Position numbers and translations under genes: made by a program. Below are positions 56,214-64,000 of a DNA stretch of 64,000 nt, one piece after another. The DNA is taken from positions 199,501-263,500 of the forward strand of contig JAQTIA010000002.1 of the NCBI GenBank assembly GCA_029433415.1, in the 5' to 3' direction. The number at the start of each line of letters is the position of its first letter. Within the stretch, counting starts at the first letter, position 1. The stretch is from Acetobacteraceae bacterium ESL0709 (lineage in GTDB: Bacteria; Pseudomonadota; Alphaproteobacteria; Acetobacterales; Acetobacteraceae). The notes under the pieces were generated by a model. The model had not been told where the DNA came from. It worked only from the letters and a program-made list of their open reading frames with translations, and made no database searches.

Positions 56214-57407
56214 ATGCCTATGAAATCTGTTTTCCCCGAACCTGTTTTCTTGACCTCTTCTGAGGAGGTCGCCCGTTTTTGCAGTTCTGTCAGTCAGGAA
56301 GATTTTGTCACGATTGATACAGAGTTCGTGCGGGAGAAGACCTATTGGCCGCATCTGTGCCTCGTACAGATTGCCGGTGCCAAAGAGGTAGGACTGATTG
56401 ATGCCTGCGTGACAGGTCTTGATCTTGCTCCTTTACAAGCACTTTTGGCCAAACCGGATTGCCTGAAAGTGTTTCATGCGGCACGGCAGGATCTCGAAAT
56501 TTTCCTTCATATTTTTGGTGAATTGCCAACCCCTATTTTTGATACACAAATCGCGGCCATGGTTGCAGGATTTGGTGAACAGGTTGGCTATGATACACTG
56601 GTGGGTTCGCTGACAGGCACACAGATTGACAAAAGCCATCGCTTTACGGACTGGGCAAGGCGGCCATTGAGCAAAGCCCAGATTGCCTATGCGGCAGCGG
56701 ATGTGACGCACTTGCGTGTCGTCTATGAGTTATTACGGGAAAAGCTCGAAGAGCAGGGACGTTGTAGCTGGGTTGAGGCTGAGTTGGCCATCCTTAAAGC
56801 GAGGGAGACATATTGTCCTGATCCTTATCAACTCTGGCGAAAGTTGAAACCCAGGACCAATAACAGGCGTGTGCTGGGGGTTCTGCAAGAATGTGTAGCC
56901 TGGCGTGAGCAGGAGGCGCAGCGTATTGATTTGCCTCGCCAGCATGTGATCCGTAATGAGAGTTTATTGGAAGTTGCTACGGTTCGGCCTGTAACGGCTC
57001 AGGAGTTGAGCCGTATAAGGGGTGTTTCAGAATCCTTTGCGACCAGTGCTCTTGGACTTGGCTTGCTGGAAGCGGTGGCCAGAGGAGAGGCGCGTCAGCC
57101 TGATTCTTTGCCTGTGTCATCTGGTAAGAAAAAAGGCGAGGTCAAAAAAGTTTCACAGGATGTCATAGCTCTCCTCAGGGTCCTTCTCGCTATGAAAAGC
57201 GAGACCCATCATGTTGCGACGAAAATTCTGGTTTCTGGTGATGAACTTGAAAAAATGGCTGCCGGTGACACTGATCTCCCGGTTCTGGCAGGGTGGCGCT
57301 ATGATATTTTCGGCAGGGATGCCCAGGCTCTTTTGAGTGGGGAGATGACGTTGAGGATTCGGAATGGCGAAGTGCAACTTGATAGGCTTTCTCACGTCAA
57401 TGACTGA
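56214..57407 (+). CDS. rnd: Ribonuclease D
   Basis: RNase D is a 3'-5' exonuclease that trims tRNA and other RNA ends. The 397-residue protein begins with a DEDD-y exonuclease domain (TIDTEFVREKTYWP, with Asp35 and Glu37; HAARQDLEIF; AYAAADVTHL). An HRDC domain follows (about 210-290, QHVIRNESLLEVATVRPVTA). The start ATG 56214 has an alternative at 56220 (MKSVFPEP). It lies 63 bp after trxA. Confidence 0.94.
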   Translation: MPMKSVFPEPVFLTSSEEVARFCSSVSQEDFVTIDTEFVREKTYWPHLCLVQIAGAKEVGLIDACVTGLDLAPLQALLAKPDCLKVFHAARQDLEIFLHIFGELPTPIFDTQIAAMVAGFGEQVGYDTLVGSLTGTQIDKSHRFTDWARRPLSKAQIAYAAADVTHLRVVYELLREKLEEQGRCSWVEAELAILKARETYCPDPYQLWRKLKPRTNNRRVLGVLQECVAWREQEAQRIDLPRQHVIRNESLLEVATVRPVTAQELSRIRGVSESFATSALGLGLLEAVARGEARQPDSLPVSSGKKKGEVKKVSQDVIALLRVLLAMKSETHHVATKILVSGDELEKMAAGDTDLPVLAGWRYDIFGRDAQALLSGEMTLRIRNGEVQLDRLSHVND

Positions 57408-57521
57408 AAATGGGCAGCCCAGTTTGTGATGGGAAAAAGCTTTGGTTTATCCCGGGTGGTTTGCTATCACTGGCGACCAGGGCAATAATGATCGGCTTGG
57501 CAAGAAAAGGAAGCGGAGTGT

Positions 57522-58208
57522 ATGGACTGGACAGATGATCTCATCGCCAGATTGAGGGAGCTATGGAGTCAGGGACTTTCAACGGCTGAAATTGGCCGTC
57601 AGCTCGCTATTACCAAAAATGCTGTTGTGGGCAAGGCACATCGGCTCGGTTTGCCGCCGCGCCCTTCTCCGATCCGGAATAAAAATGCTCAGGAAGAGAA
57701 CGCTGCTGTGCCCGCCCAGCGTAAATCTGCTGCTCCGCGCAAGAAAAAGGCCAAGGAGCCTCCCGTTGAGAAAAGGGTTGAGAATGAGTCTGAACGTGTA
57801 GAAAAGCCACAGAAACCTGGACCGGCCAAGACGAAGAAAGTTGATGAGGGGCAGATTGCCTTACCTCTGGAATCGAAAAAAGTAGCTGCAAAAAAGCCTG
57901 ATTCCGTAAAGGAGAAGGTCGAAAAAGAGAGCCGTAAAGAAGAGAAGAAGGCTGTTTCTCCCAAAGAGAAGACGAAAAAGGCCAAAGCGGAACCTGCTCC
58001 CGAGATCAAACCTATCGTACGGCCCAAAAGAGTGCGGGATATTATGGAAAGTCCTCTGAAGCGTGGGCCTTCCTGTCAGTGGCCGTTTGGTGATCCTGGA
58101 ACCCCGGACTTCCATTTCTGTGGTGCAAAGCCGCTTCCGGGTAAGCCTTATTGTGCAGAACATGCAGCCATTGCCTATGTAAGAATTCGTGATCGACGTG
58201 AGGGATAA
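57522..58208 (+). CDS. gcrA: Cell-cycle regulator GcrA with long basic linker
   Basis: GcrA is an alphaproteobacterial sigma-70 cofactor that reads CcrM methylation (GANTC) at promoters. The N-terminal DNA-binding domain is clear (DWTDDLIARLRELWSQGLST, then AITKNAVVGKAHRLGL). The conserved C-terminal region CQWPFGDPGTPDFHFCG...YCAEHAAIAY has two Cys and a His. Between about 60 and 165 lies a low-complexity linker of Lys, Glu, Pro and Ala, far longer than in Caulobacter GcrA (173 residues), bringing this one to 228. GGAAGCGGAG precedes ATG. A terminator follows. Confidence 0.93.
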   Translation: MDWTDDLIARLRELWSQGLSTAEIGRQLAITKNAVVGKAHRLGLPPRPSPIRNKNAQEENAAVPAQRKSAAPRKKKAKEPPVEKRVENESERVEKPQKPGPAKTKKVDEGQIALPLESKKVAAKKPDSVKEKVEKESRKEEKKAVSPKEKTKKAKAEPAPEIKPIVRPKRVRDIMESPLKRGPSCQWPFGDPGTPDFHFCGAKPLPGKPYCAEHAAIAYVRIRDRREG

Positions 58209-58231
58209 ATCCTGGAGAGCACGATGATAAT

Positions 58232-58262
58232 AAAAAGCCGCCTATAGAAGGCGGCTTTTTTT
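58232..58262 (+). terminator. Intrinsic terminator of gcrA
   Basis: AAAAAGCCGCC and GGCGGCTTTTTTT form an 11-bp stem around TATAGAA with a T-run, 23 bp after the gcrA stop. A-rich sequence on its left side lets it also act for the convergent bactofilin gene. Confidence 0.93.
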
Positions 58263-58295
58263 ATGTTTGAGAAAATGGTCGGGATCGTAAAAACT

Positions 58296-58937
58296 TTAGT
58301 CCTCTTTGGGTTTGAGGGAGGGGGTAACAGAGGGTGTTGTTTTATTGCCAGATGGAGGGGCGGCCGGGATCATTTCCAGCTGTCCTGTAATTTGTCCGCC
58401 ATCCTCGACTTGAAGACGGTGGCAGGCTGCCTTGCCGACCAGGCGGCCTGTAGCTTGCAAGGTCAGGCTGTTTAAGGCTTTCAGATCGCCATCCATGGTA
58501 CCACCAATTTCAGCGATTTCCACTTCGACAGTGCCACGGAAAATGCCGCCTTGCGCAATCACGAATTCCTTGGCCTGAATCAGATTTGCTTCCACAGTAC
58601 CTTCAATGACCAGGCGCTCGACGTCCTGGATCGTTCCCTGGATACTGATTCCATGACCAACGACAAGCGTCCTCAGATTGCTATTATAAGCCGCAGATCC
58701 CGTGCGTTGAACGGTCGGCGTAGCTGCCAGAGGTGAAACACCGTTTAGAGGCGGCCGGGGCCTCGGTGTGAAAGGAGAAGCACCTTGTGGCGTAGGAGTC
58801 GCGGCAGATTGTGTGTCGCTGGAGGAGGCTGGCTCGGCTGAAGGGGGAGGAGGAAAGACAGGTTTTGAGGCTGTGCTTTCTGAAGAAGATGATTTTGTGT
58901 CGTCCTGACGATTTTTTCTGAACAAAGGAAGCCTCAC
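58296..58937 (-). CDS. Bactofilin (polymer-forming cytoskeletal protein)
   Basis: The central region (about 95-190 from the start used here) is a bactofilin beta-helix: GISIQGTIQDVERLVIEG, KEFVIAQGGIFRGTVEV and EIGGTMDGDLKALNSLTLQ. A Pro/Ser-rich N-terminal tail precedes it and a Pro-rich tail follows. Bactofilins self-assemble into nucleotide-free filaments that shape the envelope. The start is uncertain: GTG 58937 (MRLPLFRKNRQDD) is used, while TTG 58991 is also open; neither has a clear ribosome binding site. The genes nearby do not encode an M23 peptidase, a frequent bactofilin partner. Confidence 0.85.
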   Translation of the reverse strand: MRLPLFRKNRQDDTKSSSSESTASKPVFPPPPSAEPASSSDTQSAATPTPQGASPFTPRPRPPLNGVSPLAATPTVQRTGSAAYNSNLRTLVVGHGISIQGTIQDVERLVIEGTVEANLIQAKEFVIAQGGIFRGTVEVEIAEIGGTMDGDLKALNSLTLQATGRLVGKAACHRLQVEDGGQITGQLEMIPAAPPSGNKTTPSVTPSLKPKED

Positions 58938-59209
58938 CGTGTCTGAATTATGGGTTCGAAAGATGCCTGTTTCGTAAAATTGAGAAAACAAACATGAGAC
59001 TCAGTTTTATCGTAACAGCCTGATCGGTCGGGAATTATACGCACCTTAAAATGAACAACAAGCAAAACTCTGAGAAATTCTTGGGTTTTTAGTGTTTTTA
59101 TGAGTCCGGGCTTATGAAAACTTAAAATAGCGTTCATCATAATATTGATTCGCTTCCAAGAGAGGTTATGGTGATAGAACTATATAATTTTCTCTATGGG
59201 AACCTGCTG

Positions 59210-60208
59210 ATGAGTCAGTCTACAAATCCGTCCTCTTTTGATCTGCTCTGTATTGGTAACGCCATTGTCGATATGACGGCTTCTGTAACGCCTGAAATTT
59301 TACAGGAATTTGATGTTGTCCCAGGCAGTATGGTTCTGATTGATGCTGAAACCGTACAGCGTCTGACGCAGCATGTGCCGATTGCACAGGTTTGTGGAGG
59401 AGGCTCAGCAGCCAATACTGTTGTTGTGGCCGCTAAAATGGGCCTTAAGGCAGCCTTTCTGGGTAAAGTGGCTGCCGATGAATCGGGGGAAGATTTTGCA
59501 GAGGATCTGAAAGAGCAGCATATTTATTTCCCTTCTGTTCCTCTTGGGGCTGCTGCAGGTGATCCGGAAATTCCGACAGCCTGCTGCATTGTGCTGGTCA
59601 CGCCTGATGGGCAGAGGACTATGTTTACCTATCTCGGTGCCTGTGTGGAATTTGCCCCTGACGATGTGCTTGGAGATGTTATTGCTGATTCGGCAGTGAC
59701 TTATCTGGAAGGTTATCTGTTTGATCGCGCCAAGGCACAAAGTGCTTTTTACGAGTCCGCCAGACTGGCTCATCTGGCTGGTCGAAAAGTCGCCTTGACC
59801 CTGTCAGACTCGTTCTGTGTGGATCGTCATAGGGCGGATTTCAGGAAATTTGTTCAGGAATCGGTCGATATTCTCTTCGCTAATGAAAATGAGATTCTCT
59901 CTCTCTATGAGACGGAAGACTTGGATAGTGCGCTTGCACAGGCTGCCAGTGAAACTGGCATTGTGGCCGTGACACGCGGTGATAAAGGTGCTGTAATTAT
60001 GGCGGACCAGCGTTATGACGTCCCTACTGATAGCGTCAATGTGGTGGATACGACGGGGGCTGGCGATGCTTTTGCGGCCGGATTCCTGGCTGGCTATACG
60101 CGTGGGCAGGATTACAAGGCATGTGCCCGTCTGGGGAATCAGGCAGCGGGAATCATCATCACGCGTTTGGGTGCTCGCCCGACAGATGATTTCCCTCTGA
60201 AAGTTTAA
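59210..60208 (+). CDS. PfkB-family kinase, adenosine-kinase-like
   Basis: The 332-residue protein (from ATG 59210; the frame is open to 59168) has the PfkB signatures GGGSAANTVVVAAKMGLKAAF near 78-98 and VDTTGAGDAFAAGF near the C-terminus with the catalytic Asp of GAGD. Its N-terminal LCIGNAIVDMTASVTPE and ANENEILSLYE near 220 match bacterial adenosine kinases; ribokinase or fructokinase activity cannot be excluded. It sits convergent with hpnK, ending 3 bp from it. Confidence 0.87.
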   Translation: MSQSTNPSSFDLLCIGNAIVDMTASVTPEILQEFDVVPGSMVLIDAETVQRLTQHVPIAQVCGGGSAANTVVVAAKMGLKAAFLGKVAADESGEDFAEDLKEQHIYFPSVPLGAAAGDPEIPTACCIVLVTPDGQRTMFTYLGACVEFAPDDVLGDVIADSAVTYLEGYLFDRAKAQSAFYESARLAHLAGRKVALTLSDSFCVDRHRADFRKFVQESVDILFANENEILSLYETEDLDSALAQAASETGIVAVTRGDKGAVIMADQRYDVPTDSVNVVDTTGAGDAFAAGFLAGYTRGQDYKACARLGNQAAGIIITRLGARPTDDFPLKV

Positions 60209-60211
60209 GCT

Positions 60212-61045
60212 TTACAGATCGCTCCAGCCAATGGACGCGACCTGTTCACGTTCCAGAAGCTGGCGGATTTGGGGAGAGAGAAGGGTTTCCAGTTCTCTCT
60301 CCTGTTCGTAACCGTACATCAGCTCGGCCATTTGTTCATTTTGTTTCAAGGCGGGATGGAAATAGATTTCGCTATTTCCCTGAGGCAGGCGTGGGATTAG
60401 TGTCGCAACCCGTTCCGGCGTCATATGGCCTGACCAACGTAGTCCGAAGCAATAATCATTCGTTTTCATTCCGGCGCGTTTTATCTGGTGTCTGAGGACT
60501 CTTGTCCATTGTTCCAGAGCTTCGTCTCCCAGAGAAAGTCGTGCCTGAAGGGGGAAAGCGGGCTCCATAGGGGTGCGGACAGCCTTCAGGCCGTAATCCA
60601 GCCCGGTCCTGATCAACAGGGATCCTATGGTGGGGTGAAGGTGCATGTGTTTGTGGGCGTTGGCGTGGTCAAGAGTATGACCGGTGGCCGCAAAAGCACG
60701 AAATTGCGCCTCAATTTCTTTTTTCAAGGCAGCCCGTTTGGAAGGACTGAAAAAATAAGAGACACCAAGTTCAAGCTGGTTACGTCCAAACCATCCTTGA
60801 CGATCCGTTATGTGCGGGTCCTTTAGTAAAGAGTCACCCTCAATCACGACGAGATGCAGGCCAAGCCGTAAATGGGGCAGACGCCGGGCGCGCCGCAGGG
60901 CATCTTCAAGGGCAGGACCTGCAACCATGAGGCTTGCTGTCGTCAGAATGCCTTGGCGATTGGCCTGTTCAATAGCTTCATTGACTTCCTGACTCATGCC
61001 AAAATCATCGGCGGATATAATAACACGGCGCTGGGAATGAGGCAT
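60212..61045 (-). CDS. hpnK: Hopanoid biosynthesis deacetylase HpnK
   Basis: HpnK is a YdjC/ChbG-fold deacetylase that converts N-acetylglucosaminyl-bacteriohopanetetrol to the glucosamine form. ATG 61045 is chosen (MPHSQRRVIISADDFGMS), giving 277 residues. The metal-site motif ADDFG is near 12-16, RLGLHLVVIEGDSL near 60-73, and HANAHKHMHLHP near 124-135. It lies 92 bp after hpnJ, with a strong terminator hairpin in between, so it may have its own promoter or depend on readthrough. Confidence 0.9.
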   Translation of the reverse strand: MPHSQRRVIISADDFGMSQEVNEAIEQANRQGILTTASLMVAGPALEDALRRARRLPHLRLGLHLVVIEGDSLLKDPHITDRQGWFGRNQLELGVSYFFSPSKRAALKKEIEAQFRAFAATGHTLDHANAHKHMHLHPTIGSLLIRTGLDYGLKAVRTPMEPAFPLQARLSLGDEALEQWTRVLRHQIKRAGMKTNDYCFGLRWSGHMTPERVATLIPRLPQGNSEIYFHPALKQNEQMAELMYGYEQERELETLLSPQIRQLLEREQVASIGWSDL

Positions 61046-61078
61046 AGTGGACCTGAAAAACAGTAGTGTAGGACTTAC

Positions 61079-61111
61079 AAAAAAGGGTATGGCCTGCAAA
61101 GCCATACCCTA
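61079..61111 (-). terminator. Intrinsic terminator between hpnJ and hpnK
   Basis: On the minus strand, a 9-bp stem (GGGTATGGC with GCCATACCC, loop TTTGCAG) is followed by six T residues. It sits within the 92-bp gap between hpnJ and hpnK. Confidence 0.88.
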
Positions 61112-61137
61112 CATATATCACGAGGAAAGCGTAATTT

Positions 61138-62562
61138 TCAGGAAACGTGACGCTGACGCAGGAACTGGAAGAACTCCACGCCCTCACGCAAACGGCGTTT
61201 CATCATTTCTGGATCACGAATCATCTCATTCAGGATAGAGAGGATTTTGGACGGACGGAAATAGAATTCCTTGTAGAAAGTTTCAACGCTTTTGAAAATT
61301 TCCTTATGAGAGAGATGAGGGTAATGTAGGGGAGCGATCTGCACGCCATTTTCATCAATCAGCTCGGCCTCATCTTCGTTCAGCCAGCCATTTTCAGTGG
61401 CCTGTTTGTGCAGGAAGGTGCCGGGGTAAGGAGCTGCGAGTGATACCTGAAGGGTATGAGGATTGATCTCTTTTGCGAAATTGATGGTCTCGCGAATCGT
61501 TTCCCTTGTTTCGCCGGGAAGTCCGAGGATGAAAGTGCCGTGGATTTTGATGCCCAGATCATGGCAGTTCTTGGTAAATTCCCGGGCGACTTCAATACGC
61601 ATGCCCTTTTTAATATTATGAAGAATCTGCTGATTGCCGCTTTCATAGCCTACAAGAAGCAGACGAAGGCCGTTTTCTTTCAGGACCTTGAGGGTTTTGT
61701 AGGGAACATTGGCTTTGGCATTACAAGACCATGTAATGCCCATCTTTCCTAATTCGCGGGCGATGGCTTCGGCTCTTGGCAGGTCGTCAGTGAATGTATC
61801 ATCATCGAAGAAGAATTCCTTGACCTGCGGGAAGTACTGCTTGGCCAGACGGATTTCTGCTGCCACATTTTCAGGGCTGCGTGTCCGGTAATGGTGTCCG
61901 CCGACCGTTTGGGGCCACAGACAGAAAGTGCAACGTGATTTGCATCCACGACCCGTATAAATGGAAATATAAGGGTGTTTGAGGTAGCCAATGAAATAAT
62001 CTTCAATATGAAGATCACGTTTGTACACTTCCGTTACGAAGGGCAGGCTGTCCATATCTTCGATCATGGCGCGATCTTTATTGGCGATGATCTCACCTTT
62101 CTCATTGCGCCATGTAATACCGTCAACCTCTGCCAGAGGCTTGCCCTCGGCTATTTCCTTGATGGTATAATCAAATTCATTACGGGCGACAAAATCAATA
62201 GGCTCGCCTTTTTCAAGACTTTCATTGGGCTGCACGGCGACCTTGGCACCAACCATGCCAATGATCAGCTTGGGGTTTACCTCCTTGAGCATTTTAGCGA
62301 CTCGTACGTCGGAGCCAAAGGAAGGAGTGGACGTATGAATAATTACGAGGTCGCGGTTTTTGACATCTTCCAGAATGGGTCCCATACCCATTTTTGCTGG
62401 GGGAGCGTCAATCAGGCGTGAGCCAGGGACAAGGGCAGCAGGCTGGGCCAGCCATGTCGGATACCAGAATGACCGGATTTCACGCTTTGCCTGATAGCGG
62501 GAACCGGCACCGCCGTCAAAACCGTCGAAAGACGGGGGTTGCAGGAAAAGAGTTCTCATCAT
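61138..62562 (-). CDS. hpnJ: Hopanoid radical-SAM enzyme HpnJ
   Basis: HpnJ is a B12-binding-domain radical SAM enzyme that contracts the sugar to form the cyclitol ether of bacteriohopanetetrol. The 474-residue protein has the cluster motif GRGCKSRCTFC with Cys207, Cys211 and Cys214 (CxxxCxxC). The N-terminal region (LFLQPPSFDGFDGGAGSRY) and cobalamin-like domain fit the family. Its ATG overlaps the hpnI stop by 4 nt (62559-62562), so the two are coupled. Confidence 0.94.
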   Translation of the reverse strand: MMRTLFLQPPSFDGFDGGAGSRYQAKREIRSFWYPTWLAQPAALVPGSRLIDAPPAKMGMGPILEDVKNRDLVIIHTSTPSFGSDVRVAKMLKEVNPKLIIGMVGAKVAVQPNESLEKGEPIDFVARNEFDYTIKEIAEGKPLAEVDGITWRNEKGEIIANKDRAMIEDMDSLPFVTEVYKRDLHIEDYFIGYLKHPYISIYTGRGCKSRCTFCLWPQTVGGHHYRTRSPENVAAEIRLAKQYFPQVKEFFFDDDTFTDDLPRAEAIARELGKMGITWSCNAKANVPYKTLKVLKENGLRLLLVGYESGNQQILHNIKKGMRIEVAREFTKNCHDLGIKIHGTFILGLPGETRETIRETINFAKEINPHTLQVSLAAPYPGTFLHKQATENGWLNEDEAELIDENGVQIAPLHYPHLSHKEIFKSVETFYKEFYFRPSKILSILNEMIRDPEMMKRRLREGVEFFQFLRQRHVS

Positions 62563-63842
62563 GATCGGGCACTCCGGTTAATGGATGGGCTTTCTATAGG
62601 CGAATTTTGAGCAGATAAAGGCGGAGTGTCCGAAACAGAAACGCCACCAGTCTTATCTGACTGTGATCTTGCAGAAGTGATAAGCACAGTTTGCCCCCGC
62701 CATGCAACGCGTGAACCGGTTGCGCTGGCAATCATGATGACCGCCGAGAACCAGTCACGTAGAATAAGGAAGGGGAAGATGCCTCTATTGGGGCACTTCG
62801 TCAAACGGGAAATTTTTCTGACCACCAGTGCTTTTAAAATCCATCCCAACCCTAGTGTCAGCCAGGGTGCAAGTGAGGTTGGGGAGAAAATGACGCCCAA
62901 GGAGGCCCAGAAAAGAGGGAGCTGCACCGAAGAAAGCCCATAACCCAGGGGCTCGACGGAACGGACGGTCCGTCCCCAGCGCAATTCATGGGAAAAGAGT
63001 TCGCCAAAATTTTCTTCGGTTACAGTTGTACGGCAGATTGTTGGTGCGATGGCGACTTTTTCGCCACGGTCACGGATTAATTGCCCTAGAATGGCATCAT
63101 CAGCAATATGGCCGACCAGTGCCTTGAAGCCTCCGATTGTTTTCAGCTTATGGCGGGTGAGAACCATTGTGGCACCCAGGCAGTCTTCCCGCCCCAGAAG
63201 GCGTGATAATACGACGCCTGGCAGAAAATTGGAGTTGATGGCAACGGCGCCCATCTGTCGTACAAGGCGTGAATCGGCAGCCAGACCTGCATAAAGCGTT
63301 GTAACCAGACTGACACCGGGTTTTTGAAGTGTCAGAACGATCTGTTTCAAATAATCGGGCTCAACGTGAATGTCTGAATCAGAAATGACATATATGTCGT
63401 AATGACATTTTTTCTCAATATTGATGAGGTTACCGACTTTACGGTTGGGCCCATGTTCGGCGGTGTCAATGACGATGGATGTGCGCTGTTGGGGGTAACG
63501 GGCGCATAGTCGCTCTACGGTAGACAGAGCTGCATCAGAGGCGCTATGGAGTCCGAAGACCAGTTCGTAACTGGGGTAATCAAGGCGAAAAAAGCTGTCC
63601 AGAGCTTCTTCCAGCAAGGGTTCATTACCGCTCAGGGGTTTCAGCACACTGACGGACGGCCAACGGGCCTCTGTGGGTATCGTACATTCATTGGTCATGT
63701 CTGGTGTACAGGAGGTTCCGGCATGCCGAACAAAACGTGCCAGTAATGCGCACCCCAGTACGCTTTGTGCCTGACCGATGAGGGACAGCGCACATGACAG
63801 ACCCGATAAGAGTGGAAAAATACTGCTCACGTGTGCCCACAA
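62559..63842 (-). CDS. hpnI: Hopanoid glycosyltransferase HpnI
   Basis: HpnI adds N-acetylglucosamine to bacteriohopanetetrol. The 427-residue GT2-like protein has an N-terminal membrane segment, PSVSVLKPLSGNEPLLEEAL (about 62-80), the metal-binding DIYVISDSDIHVEPDYLKQI, GREDCLGATMVLTRHKLKTI with GxxMVL, and further membrane segments after 310. The start is TTG 63842, with GTG 63830 as an alternative. It is followed by hpnJ with a 4-nt overlap. A perfect palindrome stands just upstream, separating it from the next gene. Confidence 0.93.
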   Translation of the reverse strand: MWAHVSSIFPLLSGLSCALSLIGQAQSVLGCALLARFVRHAGTSCTPDMTNECTIPTEARWPSVSVLKPLSGNEPLLEEALDSFFRLDYPSYELVFGLHSASDAALSTVERLCARYPQQRTSIVIDTAEHGPNRKVGNLINIEKKCHYDIYVISDSDIHVEPDYLKQIVLTLQKPGVSLVTTLYAGLAADSRLVRQMGAVAINSNFLPGVVLSRLLGREDCLGATMVLTRHKLKTIGGFKALVGHIADDAILGQLIRDRGEKVAIAPTICRTTVTEENFGELFSHELRWGRTVRSVEPLGYGLSSVQLPLFWASLGVIFSPTSLAPWLTLGLGWILKALVVRKISRLTKCPNRGIFPFLILRDWFSAVIMIASATGSRVAWRGQTVLITSARSQSDKTGGVSVSDTPPLSAQNSPIESPSINRSARS

Positions 63843-63858
63843 TCTCCGGGTAGAAATA

Positions 63859-63894
63859 CGCTTTCCTCCCCGGTTGCAACCGGGGAGGAAAGCG
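63859..63894 (-). terminator. 36-base perfect palindrome ahead of hpnI
   Basis: CGCTTTCCTCCCCGGTTG is followed at once by its exact reverse complement. The transcript would form an 18-bp hairpin whose loop must take up the inner bases. It lies 20 bp after the end of the gene at the window's right edge and 16 bp before the hpnI start, so it most likely ends that gene's transcript; on the minus strand a T-containing run (ATTTCTAC) follows but no clean T-tract. Confidence 0.65.
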
Positions 63895-63914
63895 AATCTG
63901 AAAGCATAATCAGG

Positions 63915-64000
63915 TTATTCACGCAGAAAATCGTCTGCTTTCTGATCGAACATACGTGTCAGGCCGGCGGCACCGCCCTGTGCAAAAACTGCTTTAAAGT
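63915..64000 (-). CDS. C-terminal end of a gene cut by the window edge
   Basis: The minus-strand frame AVFAQGGAAGLTRMFDQKAD ending in DFLRE is open to the right edge and stops at 63915-63917. Only 28 residues are visible, and I do not recognise them. By position it could be another hopanoid gene, but nothing in the tail proves it. Confidence 0.55.
   Translation of the reverse strand, partial: FKAVFAQGGAAGLTRMFDQKADDFLRE

Overview
This window reads as chromosomal DNA of an alphaproteobacterium, most likely an acetic acid bacterium (Acetobacteraceae) of intermediate GC content. The support is a dusB-ntrC-ntrY-ntrX-hfq-hflX cluster, GcrA, alphaproteobacterial AddB/AddA, and a hopanoid hpnI-hpnJ-hpnK set. 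I cannot fix the genus from sequence alone. Both strands are densely coded, with housekeeping blocks separated by small accessory modules.

Region 1 (1-12.0 kb): the N-terminal half of an AcoR-type sigma-54 activator, cut by the left edge, diverges from a GMC alcohol dehydrogenase and a class-3 aldehyde dehydrogenase. A TGAAACA/TGTTTCA inverted repeat lies between them. A sugar-porter MFS protein follows. On the minus strand come an amino-acid permease/exporter, a glycosyltransferase, a large MscS-type channel and pyrD.

Region 2 (12.1-19.7 kb): a small unknown protein, then dusB, a decayed NtrC, ntrY, ntrX, hfq and hflX. The usual ntrB is absent. NtrC has lost its receiver and ATPase motifs but keeps its Fis-type DNA-binding end. 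Hfq has lost the basic lateral rim and the His of its Sm2 motif.

Region 3 (19.7-34.7 kb): a SulP transporter, tRNA-His, an anchored protein of unknown function, rplM-rpsI, ilvE, a small membrane protein, a Sel1-repeat gene behind a Fur-like box, tRNA-Leu, a YgjP-type metalloprotease, a YcgN-type Cys-cluster protein, an orphan PotD-like binding protein, a YqjD/YqjE-like pair, an efflux set (DUF1656-HlyD-NodT lipoprotein) with no adjacent inner-membrane FUSC pump, and a second glycosyltransferase.

Region 4 (34.9-44.7 kb): a 50-residue gene coupled to a CbpA-type DnaJ, a 54-residue membrane protein, a POT peptide transporter, a porin, queF, typA and a small monooxygenase-fold protein. Next is a collapsed IS5-family relic beside an AT-rich, gene-poor stretch, then a type-2 ferredoxin-NADP reductase.

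Region 5 (44.8-64 kb): isocitrate dehydrogenase-aconitase, tsaE-addB-addA, trxA, rnd, gcrA, a bactofilin, an adenosine-kinase-like PfkB protein and hpnI-J-K, which decorate bacteriohopanetetrol. A gene cut by the right edge follows.

I found no CRISPR array, prophage, rRNA or defence island. The observations most worth following are the NtrC decay, the altered Hfq rim, the pump-less efflux set, the coupled 50-residue gene and the terminator that separates hpnK from hpnIJ.
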